Shown here: positions 61,592 to 64,000 of the stretch, piece after piece
Layout: every line of letters starts with the position of its first letter
Position numbering within the stretch: position 1 is the first letter of the stretch
Assembly: GCA_002839505.1 (NCBI GenBank)
Contig: PGYE01000001.1
Span: 1 to 64,000 of the forward strand
Source: Candidatus Peregrinibacteria bacterium HGW-Peregrinibacteria-1
GTDB lineage: Bacteria > Patescibacteriota > Gracilibacteria > UBA1369 > LOWO2-01-FULL-3
Length of the DNA: 64,000 nt
Direction of reading: 5' to 3'
Position numbers and translations under genes: made by a program
The notes under the pieces: model-generated
The model's database searches: none
What the model saw: the letters and a program-made list of their open reading frames with translations, nothing else
What the model was told of the DNA's origin: nothing

Positions 61592-61782
61592 AATGGAATG
61601 ATACGGCAATATCTGGCTCGCTTAAGCTCGCCCATATTGACCGGCAATTCCGCTTCGCGGTATTTTATCACCGGCCAACATCAGATATACGCGGACATTG
61701 TGGCGGACATCGCTTCGCTCGTCAAAATTTACTTTCCACTTCATTGCACGTACACTTCGCCTATAGTTCACCCCCCACCCCC

Positions 61783-62142
61783 ATGCACACCAAACTAACC
61801 CCCGAAGAAGAAGCCATCATTCTTCACAAAGGCACCGAAGCGCCCTTTTCCGGCGAATACAACGACCACCGCGAAACCGGCACCTACACCTGCAAACGCT
61901 GCCGCGCCCCACTCTACAAATCCCAAGACAAATTTGACTCCCACTGTGGCTGGCCCAGCTTTGATGACGAAATCCCCGGTGCCGTCAAAAGAATCCCCGA
62001 CCCCGATGGAACCCGAACCGAAATCATTTGCAACAACTGCCAAGCCCACCTCGGCCACGTCTTCCAAGGAGAAAATTTAACCGAAAAAAACACCCGCCAC
62101 TGCGTCAACTCCCTATCCCTAAGCTTCAAAAAACATGAATAA
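61783..62142 (+). CDS. msrB: Peptide-methionine (R)-S-oxide reductase
   Basis: A 119-residue MsrB starting [17 protein letters not shown]. The structural zinc is held by CKRC and [14 protein letters not shown] is the substrate loop; the catalytic Cys lies in [11 protein letters not shown]. It repairs the R epimer of oxidised methionine. The reading frame is open upstream but that stretch is non-coding in style, so the ATG at 61783 is chosen. msrA overlaps by 8 bp. C-rich codon use returns here, marking the end of the AT-rich island. The 190-bp gap upstream holds inverted repeats such as ATATCTG/CAGATAT but no gene. Confidence 0.95.
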   Translation: MHTKLTPEEEAIILHKGTEAPFSGEYNDHRETGTYTCKRCRAPLYKSQDKFDSHCGWPSFDDEIPGAVKRIPDPDGTRTEIICNNCQAHLGHVFQGENLTEKNTRHCVNSLSLSFKKHE

Positions 62143-62599
62143 CACTCACGAAAAAGCCTATTTTGCCGGAGGATGTTTCTGGGGCGTCGAATACTACCTC
62201 CAAAACATCGAAGGCGTAATATCCACCCAAGTCGGCTACATGGGAGGCACCACCAAAAACCCCACCCATGCCGAAGTCGTTGAAGTCATTTTCGACAATT
62301 CCAAAACCAGCTTCCAAGAAATCGCCAAACTATTCTTCGAAATCCACGACCCCGGCCAAATCAATCGCCAAGGCCCCGACATCGGCGACCAATACCGCTC
62401 CGAAATATTCTACACCACCGAAAACCAAAAACTCACCTCCCAACACCTCATCGACACCCTCAGACAAACCGGCCACCAAGTCGCCACAAAACTAACCAAA
62501 GCCCCCACCTTCTGGCCCGCCGAACAATACCACCAAGAATACTACACCAAAACCGGCCACCTCCCCTACTGCCACACCCGAAAGAAAAAGTTTACCTAG
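62135..62599 (+). CDS. msrA: Peptide-methionine (S)-S-oxide reductase
   Basis: A 154-residue MsrA with the catalytic Cys in [15 protein letters not shown], then [28 protein letters not shown] and the substrate/tyrosine site [39 protein letters not shown] ends the domain. It lacks long extensions and probably resolves through a second Cys (HLPYCH) near the C terminus. The reading-frame overlap with msrB implies translational coupling; together they repair both methionine sulfoxide epimers. Confidence 0.96.
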   Translation: MNNTHEKAYFAGGCFWGVEYYLQNIEGVISTQVGYMGGTTKNPTHAEVVEVIFDNSKTSFQEIAKLFFEIHDPGQINRQGPDIGDQYRSEIFYTTENQKLTSQHLIDTLRQTGHQVATKLTKAPTFWPAEQYHQEYYTKTGHLPYCHTRKKKFT

Positions 62600-62618
62600 C
62601 CTCCCACACATAAAAAAA

Positions 62619-62636
62619 CCCCAACCGAAGTTGGGG
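62619..62636 (-). terminator. Minus-strand terminator after msrA
   Basis: CCCCAAC-CGAA-GTTGGGG; on the minus strand the stem is followed by seven T. It is oriented to end the predicted ncRNA, 20 bp past msrA; it may also stop msrBA transcription weakly. Confidence 0.82.
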
Positions 62637-62928
62637 AACACGTCCTATCAATAAAATATTTTGTTTATCGAGAACTTTTGTTTTTGTTTTATATCCATAG
62701 CCAAAGCTTTGGTGTTATTTTCAGCCGCACCACCGGCCGTCTGAAATCTCCTATAGTAAGTCCAGAGTCCTTAGTACAAGAGCAGAACCGTGTTTAGAAC
62801 TGTCTAAACGTCATCGGATTGACAAATTTTTATCAACCCATCGCTTCAGCAAGGACAGAGAGAGAAACAATCATCACCACCTCGAGCCCCTTATAATTTG
62901 GGACAAGAGTCGTTTGTTGCAGTTGAAT

Positions 62929-63054
62929 TGTCAAAGCTTTCATGGCCGCAGATACGCAGTGCTGGAGTAGAAAAGGTAGATGAGCCGTACTGGGTAGTAC
63001 GGTGAATCGCTTTTCTGCGAAGCACCAGTAGATGCAGCCATGAAAGCTTTGACA
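62929..63054. repeat. Palindromic repeat element with 18-bp perfect arms
   Basis: TGTCAAAGCTTTCATGGC (62929-62946) and its exact inverse (63037-63054) enclose inner pairings AGAAAAG/CTTTTCT and the hairpin CCGTACT-GGGT-AGTACGG (62985-63002). Loop sequences GATRCG, TGAG-CGTAC and AGTAGATG are shared with the element at the end of pyrC. Confidence 0.82.
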
Positions 63055-63160
63055 GGATTGTTTCCCCTATCTGTCTTCGCTTTTTTTTTAAAAGATCACA
63101 GAACCTCACACCGGACTTTTTATTTTTGTTTTTGATTTCCTTAACTGAAGAAATCATACG

Positions 63161-63188
63161 ATTATATCAAAGACTAAAATAAAGTCAA
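63161..63188 (-). promoter_or_regulatory. Promoter of the predicted ncRNA
   Basis: On the minus strand TTGACT (63188-63183), 16-bp spacer, TATAAT (63166-63161), one of the strongest promoters in the window although no protein gene follows it. Confidence 0.78.
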
Positions 63189-63244
63189 CAAAACAATCCT
63201 AGTCAAACCCTTAAAATCATTGTGCAACACAAAATCATCACGCC

Positions 63245-63275
63245 TTATCCCCTCATCTAAGCCACCACCCAAAAC
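63245..63275 (+). repeat. Partial third copy of the island direct repeat
   Basis: TATCCCCTC and, 7 bp on, CCACCACCCAAAAC recall the core of the repeats at 57705 and 60138. The match is short. The remaining sequence between the ncRNA promoter and 63385 shows nothing else recognisable. Confidence 0.4.
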
Positions 63276-63385
63276 GCCACCTCACCAAAAAAACTTTTCA
63301 ATTCTCCACCTCCAACCACAAATTTACCTATGTTAACACCTCGATATCATATATTCTATACCCGCAATTTAATTAATTCAGCACC

Positions 63386-64000
63386 TTGAACCAACAAATC
63401 TTCGTCTCCCTCGACCTCGAAACCACCGGATTCGACAAGGAAAAAGATCAAATCATCGAATTTGGAGCCGTTAAATTCAACCTCGACGGATCCATCAACG
63501 AAACCCTCCAATTCCTCATCAACCCCAAAACCACCATCCCCGAAGTCGTCAGCCACATCACCAATATCTTCGACAAAGATGTCAAAGACGCCCCCTTCTT
63601 CGAGCACAAAAAACAAGAAATTATCGATTTCGTCGAAGACTACCCCATCATCGGCCACAACATCCAATTTGACACCAACTTCCTGAAGACCAAAGGCATT
63701 CCGCTCATCAACAGCGAATACGACACCTGTGAACTCGCCAGCATCCTCATCCCCGGACTCCCCTCATACAGCCTCGAAATCATCGCCGCCATCCTCAAAC
63801 TCCAGCACCACGAAGCCCACCGCGCCCTCGACGACGCCATCGCCGCCCAATACCTCTTCATCGAACTCATCAAACAATTCTCCGGCCTCCCCAAAGAACT
63901 CATCGATCAAATCAAAACCCTCTCCCTCAAATCCGAATGGCCCCTCAAAGAACTCCTCCAACACATTGAACACATCCCCAACAGTGGACAAACCATCGAA
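63386..64000 (+). CDS. DEDDh 3'-5' exonuclease domain protein (partial, runs off window)
   Basis: At least 205 residues starting at a TTG (NQQIFVSLDLETTGFD...). The DEDDh exonuclease motifs are all visible: ExoI DLETTGFD, ExoII GHNIQFDTNFL, ExoIII HRALDDA with catalytic His. The segment after the domain (LPKELIDQIKTLSLKSEWPLKELLQH) resembles the linker of DnaQ-type exonuclease-DinG helicase fusions, so the missing part may be a DinG-type helicase; a stand-alone polymerase III epsilon-like protein is the alternative. No ATG upstream fits the frame. Coding is C-rich like the core genome. Confidence 0.88.
   Translation, partial: MNQQIFVSLDLETTGFDKEKDQIIEFGAVKFNLDGSINETLQFLINPKTTIPEVVSHITNIFDKDVKDAPFFEHKKQEIIDFVEDYPIIGHNIQFDTNFLKTKGIPLINSEYDTCELASILIPGLPSYSLEIIAAILKLQHHEAHRALDDAIAAQYLFIELIKQFSGLPKELIDQIKTLSLKSEWPLKELLQHIEHIPNSGQTIE

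Larger units (their letters stand above)
62619..63154 (-). ncRNA. Predicted ~535-nt structured non-coding RNA
   Basis: Read on the minus strand, a consensus promoter starts transcription near 63154 and the hairpin CCCCAAC-TTCG-GTTGGGG plus a T run ends it near 62612-62619. Inside, a long helix pairs 63070-63081 with 62848-62859 and 63056-63064 with 62864-62872; it encloses the palindrome at 62929-63054. GTTTAGA-CAGT-TCTAAAC and CCAAAGCTTTGG form further hairpins. An 88-codon frame in the 5' part looks non-coding. I could not find tmRNA (no T-arm, no CCA end), RNase P, SRP or 6S signatures. It is either a diverged housekeeping RNA or a new class. Confidence 0.55.

Noticed and set aside
61588-61782. 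65-codon extension of MsrB
   Set aside because: Not conserved in MsrB and rich in inverted repeats; the core begins at MHTKLTPEE.
62977-63010. Hammerhead-like core (GATGAG, stem, TGAA) in the palindromic element
   Set aside because: The invariant CUGAUGA is UAGAUGA, and the sister element at pyrC does not keep the GAA, so coincidence is more likely.
62637-63154. tmRNA (a GCT GAA AAT AAC ACC AAA GCT TTG GCT stretch looks like a tag)
   Set aside because: No stop codon follows soon, there is no T-arm GGTTCRA sequence, no CCA end, and the 5' and 3' ends do not form an acceptor stem.
62891-63157. 88-codon minus-strand reading frame after the strong promoter
   Set aside because: It runs through the 18-bp palindrome arms and long-range helix, has a composition unlike proteins here, and no recognisable motif; the region reads better as structured RNA.
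1-64000. Recoded TGA (Gly) as in Gracilibacteria/Absconditabacteria
   Set aside because: TGA ends rplD, trmD and carA exactly at expected protein ends, and no conserved glycine is encoded by TGA.
1-64000. tRNA, rRNA, CRISPR array or transposase genes
   Set aside because: I looked for T-arm sequences, regularly spaced repeats and transposase motifs and saw none; a tRNA scan could still find one that reading by eye missed.

Overview
The window looks like part of a Patescibacteria/CPR chromosome using the standard bacterial code (TGA is a normal stop, e.g. in rplD and trmD, so it is not a Gracilibacteria/Absconditabacteria-type genome). Evidence: rpsE is followed directly by rplO with no rpmD (L30), as in CPR; almost no start codon has a Shine-Dalgarno sequence; S14 is the zinc type; genes are compact. 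A nearly complete de novo pyrimidine set is uncommon in CPR and would fit a Peregrinibacteria-like lineage, but that placement is tentative.

Layout. 0-10.6 kb: an EDR1/transglutaminase-like protein, a divergent nitroreductase/HxlR-regulator pair, an epmA-efp-serS translation cluster, a TIM-barrel isomerase-like protein, a MacB/LolD-type ABC ATPase plus FtsX permease, and a large secreted ELWxxDGT-repeat protein with three SLH domains. 10.7-25.2 kb: a nucleotidase-like HAD protein, then rpoB-ssb-rpoC (ssb lies between the polymerase genes), rpsL-rpsG, an alternative sigma factor on the opposite strand, fusA, a tandem hairpin repeat and tuf. 25.3-42 kb: rpsJ as its own unit behind an attenuator-like leader, then a long ribosomal cluster (rplC to rplO, secY, adk, map; infA, rpmJ, rpsM, rpsK, rpsD, rpoA, rplQ, rplM, rpsI) closed by a terminator. 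Several major promoters can be read directly.

42-54.8 kb: a Ca2+-type P-ATPase, trmD, a second protein that looks like the C-terminal half of a P-type ATPase with its catalytic residues destroyed, a DUF167 protein and rsmA; then pyrB-pyrC-pyrD-pyrE-pyrF on the minus strand and carA on the plus strand. Together these make UMP from carbamoyl phosphate, lacking only carB in this window.

54.85-61.6 kb is an AT-rich accessory island without the strong C-over-G bias of its surroundings. It holds a membrane protein with a duplicated first segment, a possible methyltransferase remnant, an HNH protein plus a PD-(D/E)xK-like protein, a type II restriction-modification system with its own C regulator and operator boxes, and a two-gene cassette with a 13-bp dyad operator whose second gene encodes a Hypoth_Ymh (HEPN-like) protein. 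It reads as a small defence island.

61.8-64 kb: msrB-msrA, then an intergenic region with a strong minus-strand promoter, extensive base-pairing and a terminator that together suggest a roughly 535-nt structured non-coding RNA I cannot assign, and finally the start of a DEDDh exonuclease gene cut by the window end. I saw no rRNA, tRNA, CRISPR array or transposase.
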